Source: Pseudoflavonifractor sp.
GTDB lineage: Bacteria; Bacteroidota; Bacteroidia; Bacteroidales; Muribaculaceae
Direction of reading: 5' to 3'
Assembly (NCBI GenBank): GCA_023667145.1
Contig: JAMPAQ010000001.1
Span: forward strand, 1,502,856 to 1,566,855
DNA: 64,000 nucleotides
The notes under the pieces were generated by a model. It did no database searches and was not told the DNA's origin. It saw nothing but the letters and a program-made list of their open reading frames with translations. Below, in pieces: positions 29,301-37,932 of the stretch. The position numbers and the translations under genes are program-made. Each line of letters begins with the position of its first letter. The stretch's first letter is position 1.

Positions 29301-30014
29301 CGCGAGATGGCCTATTCACTCTATCTTGCCGGATTTGATGTCAAGGATGTCCATATGACCGACCTCATGAGCGGTCGTGAGACTCTTGAGGATGTCAATA
29401 TGATTGTGTTCTGTGGTGGATTCTCCAATTCCGATGTACTTGGCTCGGCAAAGGGTTGGGCCGGAGGCTTCCTGTGGAATGACAATGCCAAGCGTGCGCT
29501 CGACAACTTCTATAAGCGTGAGGATACCTTGAGTCTCGGCATCTGTAACGGTTGCCAGCTCATGATAGAGCTTGGGCTGATAAATCCCGAGCATTCCAAG
29601 CGGACGACCATGGAGCACAATGTGTCCCACAAGTTTGAGTCACAGTTCCTTGGCGTGACCGTCCCGGCCAACAACTCTGTGATGTTTGGCTCATTGTCCG
29701 GCTCTCGGCTCGGTATTTGGGTCGCCCATGGTGAGGGACGCTTCAATCTGCCCGAGTCTCTCGACAAGTACAATGTCGTGGCCAAGTACTGCTACTCGGC
29801 ATATCCCGGCAATCCCAACGGTTCAAAGGCATCTGTGGCGGGAATCGCTTCGACCGATGGCCGTCATCTCGCCATGATGCCCCACCTTGAGAGGGCAATC
29901 TTCCCATGGCAGTGTGGATACTATCCCGCTACCCGTCGCAATGACGAGGTGACGCCGTGGATTGACGCGTTTGTCAACGCCCGTCGCTGGATTGAGGAGA
30001 AAGTCAAGGCATAG
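26310..30014 (+). CDS. purL: Phosphoribosylformylglycinamidine synthase, large single-chain form
   Basis: Converts FGAR, glutamine and ATP to FGAM in purine synthesis. At 1234 residues it is the single-chain form with a fused glutaminase. It shows the N-terminal PurS-like part, the synthetase motifs ([40 protein letters not shown] read in two halves at about 153 and 246, [17 protein letters not shown]), and a C-terminal class I glutaminase with nucleophile Cys1079 (GICNGCQLM) and [12 protein letters not shown]. It is followed by a hairpin and then a PurF-like gene. Confidence 0.97.
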   Translation: [1234 protein letters not shown]

Positions 30015-30024
30015 ACCCGTTTAC

Positions 30025-30059
30025 ATGGTGGAGGCCCCCTGTGGGAGTCTCCACCATGC
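30025..30059 (+). terminator. Hairpin after purL
   Basis: A perfect 10-bp stem (CATGGTGGAG and its complement) with further pairing inside the loop, followed by CTGTTTAT. It may limit read-through into the PurF-like gene. Confidence 0.6.
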
Positions 30060-30110
30060 TGTTTATATCATATTGATTCATATTGATAGCATAACTTAAA
30101 AGACATATAT

Positions 30111-31520
30111 ATGGGAGGCTTTTTTGGAGTAGCCAAGAGAAAACATGAGGAGTGTATCAATGAGCTGTTCTACGGTACTGACTACAATTCCCACATGGGA
30201 ACCAAGCGTGCCGGCATAGCTACATGTCATGACGGCATATTCACACGTTCGATACACAACATCGAGAATTCATATTTCCGCTCTAAATTCGAGGGCGACC
30301 TGGCCGATTTTCGCGGCCCGGTGGGTGTGGGTGTCATCAGTGATACTGACGCGCAGCCGATTATTGTCAACTGCCATCTCGGCAAGTTTGCGATAGTGAC
30401 CGTGGGGCGCATCAACAATATAGTCGAGCTTGAGAAAGAATTGCTGGCCAAGGGTCATCACTTCTGCGAGCACAGCTACGATATCATAAACCCGACCGAG
30501 ATGATCGCGGCCCTCATAAGCGAGGGTACCGACTATGTCAGCGGCATCGAGAATGTCTACAGACGCGTAAAGGGTTCATGCTCAATGCTGCTGCTGACCG
30601 AGAACGGCATTATCGCTGCACGCGACAAACTTGGCCGTACGCCCATATTGATTGGAGTCAAGGAACATGCCCATGCCGTGACATCTGAGTCCTGCGCATT
30701 TCCCAATCTCGGATATGAGATTGAGTACACCATGGGACCCGGTGAGATAGTAGAGATTACGGCAGACGAGATACGCCAGTTGCGTAAGCCCGGCGAGGAG
30801 ATGCAGGTATGTGCGTTCTTGTGGACTTATTACGGCTACCCTGCGTGTGAGTATGAAGGTCGTAACGTCGATTGTATGCGCTATGACTCCGGGCTTGAGA
30901 TGGGCAAGACCGATGATACCCCGGTCGATATGGTAAGCGCCATTCCCGATTCGGGTATCGGCATGGCTCTCGGATATGCCCAAGGCAAGAAAGTACCCTA
31001 CCAGCGAGGTATCGTCAAGTACACTCCGACATGGCCCCGCAGTTTCACCCCGAGTACTCAGGAACGTCGTGAGCTTGTAGCCAAGATGAAGCTCATCACC
31101 AACAAGGCCCTGCTTAAAGGCAAGAAGGTCATATTCTGTGATGACTCAATCGTGCGCGGTACCCAGTTGCGCGACAATGTCAAGGATATGTTTGAGGCTG
31201 GGGCCGAGGAGGTGCACATGCGCATCAGCTGCCCCCCACTCATTTATCCGTGCAAGTTTATCAACTTCACTGCGTCAAAGAGTGAGATGGAGCTTATAAC
31301 GCGCCGCGTCATTGAGGAACTTGAGGGCGACCCCGACAAAAACCTTGAGGCTTATGCCACCACCGGCTCACCAGAATATGAGCGTATGGTCGAGCGCATA
31401 CGCGAGCAACTCAATATCACCTCACTCAAGTTTAATCCGATTGAGAACGTTGTGAGTGCCATCGGATTGCCCAAATGCAAGCTGTGTACCCACTGTTTTG
31501 ATGGCTCAAGCTACGAGTAA
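30111..31520 (+). CDS. PurF-like amidophosphoribosyltransferase paralogue lacking the catalytic cysteine
   Basis: The 469-residue protein has the two-domain PurF layout. The N-terminal Ntn-type glutaminase domain starts MGGFFGV where active enzymes have MCGIFG or similar, so the nucleophilic Cys is Gly. Other features remain: GTKRAGIAT, RGPVGVGVISDTD and DKLGRTPILIG. The phosphoribosyltransferase domain keeps the PRPP loop (VIFCDDSIVRGTQ, about 340-352). Cysteines in CAFLWTYYGYPAC, ISCPPLIYPC and the terminal CKLCTHC could hold a metal cluster. The start is fixed by an in-frame sequence with no upstream ATG and no Cys. Without the Cys it cannot use glutamine by the known mechanism; ammonia-dependent, regulatory or different chemistry is possible. 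It lies 96 bp after purL. Confidence 0.85.
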   Translation: MGGFFGVAKRKHEECINELFYGTDYNSHMGTKRAGIATCHDGIFTRSIHNIENSYFRSKFEGDLADFRGPVGVGVISDTDAQPIIVNCHLGKFAIVTVGRINNIVELEKELLAKGHHFCEHSYDIINPTEMIAALISEGTDYVSGIENVYRRVKGSCSMLLLTENGIIAARDKLGRTPILIGVKEHAHAVTSESCAFPNLGYEIEYTMGPGEIVEITADEIRQLRKPGEEMQVCAFLWTYYGYPACEYEGRNVDCMRYDSGLEMGKTDDTPVDMVSAIPDSGIGMALGYAQGKKVPYQRGIVKYTPTWPRSFTPSTQERRELVAKMKLITNKALLKGKKVIFCDDSIVRGTQLRDNVKDMFEAGAEEVHMRISCPPLIYPCKFINFTASKSEMELITRRVIEELEGDPDKNLEAYATTGSPEYERMVERIREQLNITSLKFNPIENVVSAIGLPKCKLCTHCFDGSSYE

Positions 31521-31565
31521 CAGCCTGTTTCACCCTTTTTAACTTTAGAAGTTAATCATTATTAT

Positions 31566-31573
31566 TAATTTTG
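31566..31573 (+). promoter_or_regulatory. -7 box upstream of etfB
   Basis: TAATTTTG, 49 bp before the etfB start. No ideal -33 TTG is present, so this is partial support for a promoter of the etf operon. Confidence 0.5.
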
Positions 31574-31622
31574 TGGAATAGTAATAGTACGAATATATAA
31601 TTATCTAATATCCTTATTTATT

Positions 31623-32495
31623 ATGAGTTTGAACATCATCGTGCTCGCAAAACAAGTGCCCGACACTCGTAATGTAGGCAAAGATGCTATGAAGGAAGAC
31701 GGTACCATCAACCGTGCCGCCCTCCCCGCTATTTTCAATCCCGAGGATCTTAATGCGCTTGAGCAGGCGCTCCGCATCAAGGATGCCAATCCGGGATCGA
31801 CAGTCACATTGCTTACAATGGGACTCCCGCGTTCCGCCGAGGTTATCCGTGAGGGCATGTATCGCGGCGCCGACGGTGGCATAGTGCTGACCGACCGCGC
31901 CCTTGGCGGTGCCGACACCCTCGCCACCTCCTACTCTCTCGCTGCTGCGATACGCAAGTTTGGCAATTATGACCTTATCGTCTGTGGCCGTCAGGCAATC
32001 GATGGCGACACCGCCCAGGTGGGTCCGCAGGTAGCCGAGAAACTTGGTCTGCCTCAGGTGACTTATGCCGAGGATATTGTTGAGGTAAAGGATGGTCATG
32101 CTATCGTCAAGCGTCGTCTTGAGAATGGCGTTGAGATTGTCAAGGCTCCCCTCCCCCTCGTGGTGACGGTTAACGGCTCGGCTGCCGAGTGCCGTCCTCG
32201 CAACGCCCGCCTCGTGCAGCGCTACAAGTATGCCGTGTCTACGAGTGAGAAAAACTCTCTTGCCGACGACAAGAAGGCCATCGTAGACAATCGCCCCTAT
32301 CTCAACATCAACGAGTGGAGCGCGGCGTTTGTCGATGCCGATCCAGAGCAGATAGGACTTCCCGGCTCACCTACAAAGGTAAAGGCTATTGAGAACGTAG
32401 TGTTCACAGCCAAGGAAAATCTCGTGTTGGACAATAATGACGAGCAGATTGAGGCTCTTGTCAAGGATCTCATCGCAAACCATACCATTGGCTAA
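31623..32495 (+). CDS. etfB: Electron transfer flavoprotein, beta subunit
   Basis: A 290-residue subunit that, with EtfA, carries electrons from acyl-CoA dehydrogenase. It begins SLNIIVLAKQVPDT and includes NPEDLNALEQALRIKD and the nucleotide-binding region CGRQAIDGDTAQVGPQVAEKLGLPQVTY characteristic of the family (near 121-148). It is a little longer than the mitochondrial-type protein (about 250), as in anaerobes. It is the first gene of a three-gene unit. Confidence 0.95.
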   Translation: MSLNIIVLAKQVPDTRNVGKDAMKEDGTINRAALPAIFNPEDLNALEQALRIKDANPGSTVTLLTMGLPRSAEVIREGMYRGADGGIVLTDRALGGADTLATSYSLAAAIRKFGNYDLIVCGRQAIDGDTAQVGPQVAEKLGLPQVTYAEDIVEVKDGHAIVKRRLENGVEIVKAPLPLVVTVNGSAAECRPRNARLVQRYKYAVSTSEKNSLADDKKAIVDNRPYLNINEWSAAFVDADPEQIGLPGSPTKVKAIENVVFTAKENLVLDNNDEQIEALVKDLIANHTIG

Positions 32496-32521
32496 CGTTT
32501 AACTTTCACACTTTAATTATC

Positions 32522-33550
32522 ATGTCAGATAACAATAATCTCATAGTATATTGCGAGTTTGATGATGGCAAGGTGGCCGATGTGAGCCTTGAATTGCTCA
32601 CCAAGGGCCGTCAGCTGGCCGACAAGCTCGGTGTCAAGCTCGAAGCGTTGGTCGTGGGCGACAAGCTCGATGGTATCGAAAACCAGATATTCCCCTACGG
32701 TGCCGACGTGGTCTATAAGGTGGAGGACAAGCGTCTCTATCCCTATACATCCAACTCCCATGCGGTTGTCCTTATCAATCTTTTCAAGGAGATCAAGCCT
32801 CAGGTATGCCTCATGGGCGCTACCTGCATTGGCCGTGACCTCGGCCCCCGTGTTTCCTCGTGTCTCCACAGCGGTCTCACAGCCGACTGTACCGCCCTTG
32901 AGATTGGCAATCACACCGATCCCAAGACCAAGAAGGAGTACGAGAACCTCCTGTTGCAGATACGTCCCGCGTTTGGCGGCAACATCGTGGTAACTATCGT
33001 CAATCCCGAGTGTCGTCCTCAGATGGCCACTGTCCGTGAGGGTGTGATGAAAAAGGAGGTCTATAATCCCGACCACAAGGGTGAGGTGGTCAACCTCGAT
33101 GCCTCAAAATATGTTAAGGACGAGGACTTTGTCGTTGAGATAATCGACCGCCATATCGAGAAGTCAAAGATCAATATCAAGAACTCACCTATCATCGTGG
33201 CCGGTGGCTATGGTGTCGGCAGCAAGGAAAACTTTGAGTTGCTCCATAAACTTGCCGAGACCCTCGGTGGTGAGGTCGGCGCATCGCGTGCCGCTGTCGA
33301 TGCCGGATTTGCCGAACATGACCGTCAGATTGGCCAAACCGGTGTCACCGTGCGTCCCAAGCTCTACATCGCTTGTGGCATCTCTGGACAGATTCAGCAT
33401 ATCGCCGGTATGCAGGAGAGCGCCATCGTCATCTCCATCAACAACGACCCCGCCGCTCCTATCAACTCTATCGCCGACTATGTGATCAACGGCGACATCG
33501 AGGATGTGGTTCCCAAACTTATTAAGTATTACAAGAAAAACTCCAAGTAA
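32522..33550 (+). CDS. etfA: Electron transfer flavoprotein, alpha subunit
   Basis: A 342-residue FAD-binding partner of EtfB. The C-terminal FAD domain has VAGGYGVGSKENFELL, GASRAAVDAGF, GQTGVTVRPKLYIACGISGQIQH and SINNDPAAPINSIADYVINGD (read as consecutive short motifs from about residue 220 to 325). It starts 26 bp after etfB and ends 3 bp before the dehydrogenase gene, so the three are surely one operon. Whether this Etf bifurcates electrons cannot be read from sequence alone. Confidence 0.95.
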   Translation: MSDNNNLIVYCEFDDGKVADVSLELLTKGRQLADKLGVKLEALVVGDKLDGIENQIFPYGADVVYKVEDKRLYPYTSNSHAVVLINLFKEIKPQVCLMGATCIGRDLGPRVSSCLHSGLTADCTALEIGNHTDPKTKKEYENLLLQIRPAFGGNIVVTIVNPECRPQMATVREGVMKKEVYNPDHKGEVVNLDASKYVKDEDFVVEIIDRHIEKSKINIKNSPIIVAGGYGVGSKENFELLHKLAETLGGEVGASRAAVDAGFAEHDRQIGQTGVTVRPKLYIACGISGQIQHIAGMQESAIVISINNDPAAPINSIADYVINGDIEDVVPKLIKYYKKNSK

Positions 33551-33553
33551 ATC

Positions 33554-35254
33554 ATGGCAAACTTTTATACAGATAATCCCGATCTCAAGCATCATCTCTC
33601 CCACCCCTTGATGCGCAAGATCGTAGAGCTTAAAGAACGTAATTTTACCGATGCCGAGAAGTTCGACTATGCTCCTTTCAATTTTGAGGATGCCATGGAC
33701 AGCTACGACAAGGTCCTTGAGATTGTCGGTGAGCTTTGCGGTGGTATCATCGCCGATAACGCCGAGAGCGTAGACCATCAGGGCCCGCGTGTCGAGAATG
33801 GCCGCGTCATATATGCCGACGGCACGCAGCAGAACCTTGAGGCTTGTCGCAAGGCTGGTCTTATGGGTATGGCTATGCCGCGTCGCTTCGGTGGTCTCAA
33901 TTTCCCCATCACGCCCTATATCATGGCTGCCGACATCGTCAGCCGTGCCGATACGGGCTTTGAGAATCTTTGGGGTCTTCAGGACTGTGCCGAGACCATC
34001 TATGAGTTTGCCGATGAGGATCAGAAGCAGCGCTATATAACCCGTGTCTGCGAGGGCGAGACCATGTCTATGGACCTCACCGAGCCCGACGCAGGTTCCG
34101 ACCTCCAGTCAGTCATGCTCAAGGCCACTCAGAAAGAGGATGGCTCATGGGTACTTAACGGCGTGAAGCGTTTCATTACCAACGGTGACAGTGACATACA
34201 CCTCGTTCTTGCCCGCTCTGAGGAGGGGACAAAGGATGGTCGTGGCCTCTCGATGTTCATCTATGACAAGCGCAACGGCGGCGTGACAGTACGTCGCATC
34301 GAGAACAAGCTCGGTATCAAGGGTTCGCCCACTTGCGAGCTTGTGTTCAAGAATGCTCCAGCCGAGCTGTGTGGCTCGCGTCGTCTCGGTCTCATCAAGT
34401 ATGTGATGTCGCTTATGAACGGCGCACGTCTCGGCATCGCCGCCCAGTCGGTCGGCGTGAGTGAGATCGCGTTCCGTGAGGCATTGGCATACGCCAAGGA
34501 CCGCAAGCAGTTCGGCAAGGCTATTATCGAGTTCCCCGCCGTCTATGAGATGATTTCCATAATGAAGGCCAAGCTCGATGCCTCGCGCTCACTCCTTTAC
34601 GAGACCTCACGCTTTGTCGACATGTACAAGATTTATGAGGATATCGCCAAGGAACGCACCCTGACACCCGAGGAACGTGCAGAGATGAAGAAATACAGCA
34701 AGCTCGCTGATGCCTGCACTCCCCTTGTCAAGGGTATGGGCAGTGAGTACTGTAACCAGAACGCCTATGACTGCATACAGGTGCATGGCGGCTCGGGATT
34801 CATGAAGGACTATGCGTGCGAGCGCGTATATCGTGACGCACGTATCATCTCAATCTACGAGGGTACTACCCAGCTCCAGGTTGTTGCTGCCATCCGCCAC
34901 GTCACTACCGGCACCTATCTCAACCTCATCAACTCCTACAACGCTCAGGAGATTGCTGAGGCATTGACCCCGCTCAAGCAGCAGCTTGAGGCTATGACCG
35001 CCACTTACGAGAAGGCTGTCGAGACTGTCAACGCCGTCAAGGATGCCGCTTATGGCGACTTTATGGCGCGCCGACTGGTCGAGATGGCCGGTAACATCAT
35101 CATGGGTTATCTCCTGCTCCTCGATGCTACCCGCAACGAGTCGTTCACCCGCTCGGCCAATGTCTATGTCAAGATGGCTCAGGCCGAAGTGACAAAACAC
35201 GCTGACTTCATTGCCAACTTCAACCCTGCCGACATCGCCAACTATCAGTTCTGA
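33554..35254 (+). CDS. Acyl-CoA dehydrogenase
   Basis: Flavoprotein of 566 residues that oxidises an acyl-CoA to the enoyl-CoA, passing electrons to the adjacent EtfAB. It has the N-terminal helical domain, the FAD/substrate motif MSMDLTEPDAGSDLQS (about 175-190), the middle beta domain, and C-terminal AYAKDRKQFGKAI and QVHGGSGFMKDYACERVYRDARI with a following IYEGTTQLQ, where the Glu is the usual base. It is longer than the 380-residue short-chain enzymes and resembles the larger FadE/DMSP-type group. Substrate unknown. A strong terminator follows. Confidence 0.93.
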   Translation: MANFYTDNPDLKHHLSHPLMRKIVELKERNFTDAEKFDYAPFNFEDAMDSYDKVLEIVGELCGGIIADNAESVDHQGPRVENGRVIYADGTQQNLEACRKAGLMGMAMPRRFGGLNFPITPYIMAADIVSRADTGFENLWGLQDCAETIYEFADEDQKQRYITRVCEGETMSMDLTEPDAGSDLQSVMLKATQKEDGSWVLNGVKRFITNGDSDIHLVLARSEEGTKDGRGLSMFIYDKRNGGVTVRRIENKLGIKGSPTCELVFKNAPAELCGSRRLGLIKYVMSLMNGARLGIAAQSVGVSEIAFREALAYAKDRKQFGKAIIEFPAVYEMISIMKAKLDASRSLLYETSRFVDMYKIYEDIAKERTLTPEERAEMKKYSKLADACTPLVKGMGSEYCNQNAYDCIQVHGGSGFMKDYACERVYRDARIISIYEGTTQLQVVAAIRHVTTGTYLNLINSYNAQEIAEALTPLKQQLEAMTATYEKAVETVNAVKDAAYGDFMARRLVEMAGNIIMGYLLLLDATRNESFTRSANVYVKMAQAEVTKHADFIANFNPADIANYQF

Positions 35255-35273
35255 TAGTTCACGATACATCATT

Positions 35274-35305
35274 ACGGGCGGTGGCTAATCCAAGCCATCG
35301 CCCGT
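35274..35305 (+). terminator. Intrinsic terminator of the etf operon
   Basis: A 13-bp stem with one wobble pair, followed closely by a run of seven T (35308-35314). One of the clearest terminators in the window. Confidence 0.93.
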
Positions 35306-35336
35306 GATTTTTTTCAGACCGTTGATTGGTTAAGCC

Positions 35337-36458
35337 TTATGGCATCAATTTGCGGAACAGGTCGATATACCGTTCCGTCATCCTTGTCAGGCTATAGTTG
35401 TCGGTTACATGGCGGCGGCAAGCCTCCGAGAATCTGTCCTTGCCCAACTGTTTCATCTCCTCAATCGCGCCCATCACTGCGTCAAGGTTGTTGAAGTCGA
35501 CTATTCTTCCCGTTGCGGTCGTGACGGTCTCCCGCTGTGCCGTATTGTCATTGACTATTACGGGCGTGCCACATGACATGGCCTCCACGGGTGTCATCCC
35601 GAATGCCTCCTCAAGTGATGGGTTTATCAATAGGTCGGCTGAGGCATATACCTTTGCGAGTTTGTGAGGATTACGTATGCCGCTTACTACTTCCAATTCC
35701 ACATCGGCAGGCAATTGCCGTCTTATCTCAGAAATAGTGTCGAGTCCTTTATTGCGCTTCCAGTTTGACGCGACAGCGATTATGTGGTATTTGCCATCAT
35801 TTATCCCGGTCATTTTCTTGTCGGGCTTGAATATTTTAGTATCGACGCCATTTTTGATGGTCACTATATCGTGTGCGGTGAGAAATGATTGTCGTGCCTG
35901 TGAGGCCAGCCAGTCTGACACGCATACTATCGTAAGATTTGACATTTGGTCGAGCAACTGTCGCTTGCGCTCATGATTCCTTGCCGACATGTCACGACCA
36001 AAGGAGGAGGGGTATTCCCTTGTCGCCTCACATTCTCCGCAGCCTGTCTGCCACTGTCGGCATCCTCGCGCGTGATAATATGCACAGTGACCCGTAAATG
36101 CCCAACAGTCATGTAGCGTCCACACTACCTGGCAACCATAGTCACGCAGAAATCCGAACAGATACGGATAGTTGATGTAGTGTCCGTGGATATTATGCAG
36201 GTGGACAATATCGGTGTTCCATTCAGCGATGTCATTGCATAGCCTGATAGTAGCCTGTCGCGACAGCAATCCCTCGCAGTCCGATAGCCGCGACCCGATG
36301 GCATGAATCAGTTTGTGGCATCCCGATGTGACGCCATGGTCTCGTGATGCTGTACGTGTCTCGCCGCCGGCTTTTACCACGCCGGTGGCGATGTCGAGCA
36401 TCAACCGTCCCGGGGCATTGTCTCTCCGTGCCACAGTATTTATTTCATAGACTCTCAT
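35337..36458 (-). CDS. Glycosyltransferase family 4 protein
   Basis: Cytoplasmic GT-B fold sugar transferase, 373 residues. The N-terminal acceptor domain has DIVHLHNIHGHYINY and the Cys-rich stretch TLHDCWAFTGHC...GCRQWQTGCGEC, known from a subgroup of Bacteroidetes GT4 enzymes of capsule or exopolysaccharide synthesis. The donor domain has IKNGVDTKIFKP and the EX7E motif EEAFGMTPVEAMSCGTPV. It stands alone rather than in a polysaccharide locus, so its glycan is unknown. Confidence 0.9.
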   Translation of the reverse strand: MRVYEINTVARRDNAPGRLMLDIATGVVKAGGETRTASRDHGVTSGCHKLIHAIGSRLSDCEGLLSRQATIRLCNDIAEWNTDIVHLHNIHGHYINYPYLFGFLRDYGCQVVWTLHDCWAFTGHCAYYHARGCRQWQTGCGECEATREYPSSFGRDMSARNHERKRQLLDQMSNLTIVCVSDWLASQARQSFLTAHDIVTIKNGVDTKIFKPDKKMTGINDGKYHIIAVASNWKRNKGLDTISEIRRQLPADVELEVVSGIRNPHKLAKVYASADLLINPSLEEAFGMTPVEAMSCGTPVIVNDNTAQRETVTTATGRIVDFNNLDAVMGAIEEMKQLGKDRFSEACRRHVTDNYSLTRMTERYIDLFRKLMP

Positions 36459-36550
36459 CTTTTCGGACTCTCTGTCATATCAGTCGCATATTGTCAGAGG
36501 CAGAATGTATGCCGTATAAGCCATCTGCAACCACTCCTTAAATATATCTG

Positions 36551-36558
36551 CAAAGATA
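36551..36558 (-). promoter_or_regulatory. -7 box for the glycosyltransferase gene
   Basis: TATCTTTG on the minus strand, 93 bp upstream of the start at 36458. No ideal -33 TTG. It is back-to-back with the rplY promoter. Confidence 0.45.
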
Positions 36559-36574
36559 TTTATTTTCCATCATG

Positions 36575-36606
36575 TTTGGCATGTCGCGTGATATTTCGTA
36601 TCTTTG
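36575..36606 (+). promoter_or_regulatory. Bacteroidetes-type promoter for rplY-pth
   Basis: TTTG at 36575-36578, a 20-nt spacer and TATCTTTG at 36599-36606: a textbook match, about 77 bp before the rplY start. Confidence 0.85.
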
Positions 36607-36683
36607 CACCGCTTTTTAGCATCCCGTGTGATGGGAAATTAAGGAGCAAACTTAATTTTTAGTAACACAACTGATTAAAACAA

Positions 36684-37337
36684 ATGGAAATTTTCAAATT
36701 GACCGCCGAGCCCCGCGTTAACCTCGGCAAGAAAGCAACCAAGGCTCTCCGTAAGGAAAACAAAATCCCCGTTGTTCTCAATGGTGGTGAGATTGTAGCT
36801 CTCCCCTACTCAGGCTCTCTCAAGGAGGGGCAGAAGATTGTTGAGATTGGCAATGGAAAGGGTCTCGTGACAACCGACCTCGTCGTTACCAACGATGCAG
36901 TGCGCAAGCTCGTCTACACTCCCGACATCTTTGCTATCGAGCTCAACGTCAACGGTGAGACCAAGATGGCAGTTCTCAAGGATATCCAGTTTGACCCTGT
37001 CAAGGACACTATCCTCCACATTGATCTCCTTGAGGTCAACGACAAGAAGCCTGTCGTTATCGAGGTGCCTGTCAAGCTCGAAGGTCACGCCGAGGGTGTC
37101 AAGGCCGGTGGTAAGCTCTCGCTCTCTATGAAGAAAATCAAGGTTAAGGCCATATATACCAACATCCCCGAGCGCGTTGTCATCAACGTTGACAATCTCG
37201 GCCTTGGCAAGACTCTCCAGATTGGCGAGCTCCACTTCGATGGCCTTGAGTTGATGAATGCCAAGAACGCTGTGGTTTGTGCCGTTCAGCTCACACGTGC
37301 CGCACGTGGTGCTCAGGCTGCTCAGGCCAAGGGCTAA
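36684..37337 (+). CDS. rplY: 50S ribosomal protein L25 (Ctc form)
   Basis: Binds 5S rRNA in the large subunit. The 217-residue length corresponds to the long Ctc form: an N-terminal L25 domain (EPRVNLGKKATKALRKENKIPVVLNGG, first 35 residues) and a C-terminal TL5-like beta domain. The Ala/Gln-rich tail (RGAQAAQAKG) is probably disordered. It heads a three-gene set with pth and an S4-domain gene, a conserved translation-related arrangement. Confidence 0.95.
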   Translation: MEIFKLTAEPRVNLGKKATKALRKENKIPVVLNGGEIVALPYSGSLKEGQKIVEIGNGKGLVTTDLVVTNDAVRKLVYTPDIFAIELNVNGETKMAVLKDIQFDPVKDTILHIDLLEVNDKKPVVIEVPVKLEGHAEGVKAGGKLSLSMKKIKVKAIYTNIPERVVINVDNLGLGKTLQIGELHFDGLELMNAKNAVVCAVQLTRAARGAQAAQAKG

Positions 37338-37359
37338 ATGATACTCACAGTACATTGAA

Positions 37360-37923
37360 ATGAAATATCTGATTGTGGGATTGGGTAACATAGGTAGCGA
37401 ATACCATGGCACCCGTCACAACATAGGATTTAGGATATTGGATGCCTTAGCCGAGGCATCCAATATTTCTTTTTCGACCGAGCGTTACGGTGATGTGGCA
37501 CGCATGAGGTTGAAAAATAAGCAGCTTGTGCTGCTTAAGCCCTCAACTTACATGAATCTGAGTGGCAATGCCGTGCGTTATTGGAAAGAAAAGGAGAATA
37601 TTGAACTCGACCACATCCTCATCGTGGTTGATGACATAGCCCTCCCTTTCGGCGCTATACGCATCAAAGGCAGCGGCAGCGATGCCGGACACAATGGGTT
37701 GAAAAACATTGCCCAGATGCTCGGGACACAGGCATATCCGCGCTTGCGCTTCGGCATTGGCGGTGACTTCCCGCGTGGATGCCAGATTGACTTTGTCCTC
37801 GGACAATTCACGCTCGATGAGCGTCAGCGTCTGCCGGTACGTGTCGATGTGGCGGTTGATGCGATAAAGACATTCTGTCTCGCCGGCATCAATATGGCGA
37901 TGAATACTTATAATAATAAATGA
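37360..37923 (+). CDS. pth: Peptidyl-tRNA hydrolase
   Basis: Frees tRNA from prematurely released peptidyl-tRNA. The 187-residue protein has the active-site His in GTRHNIGF (near residue 20), [42 protein letters not shown] (about 91-119) and a late FVLGQF. It lies 22 bp after rplY and 9 bp before the S4 gene. Confidence 0.97.
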   Translation: MKYLIVGLGNIGSEYHGTRHNIGFRILDALAEASNISFSTERYGDVARMRLKNKQLVLLKPSTYMNLSGNAVRYWKEKENIELDHILIVVDDIALPFGAIRIKGSGSDAGHNGLKNIAQMLGTQAYPRLRFGIGGDFPRGCQIDFVLGQFTLDERQRLPVRVDVAVDAIKTFCLAGINMAMNTYNNK

Positions 37924-37932
37924 TACTGACAG

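Noticed and set aside
30111-30130. Upstream start that would restore the PurF cysteine
   Set aside because: No in-frame ATG or Cys codon lies in the short upstream region, and MGGFFGV aligns directly to the active-site start.
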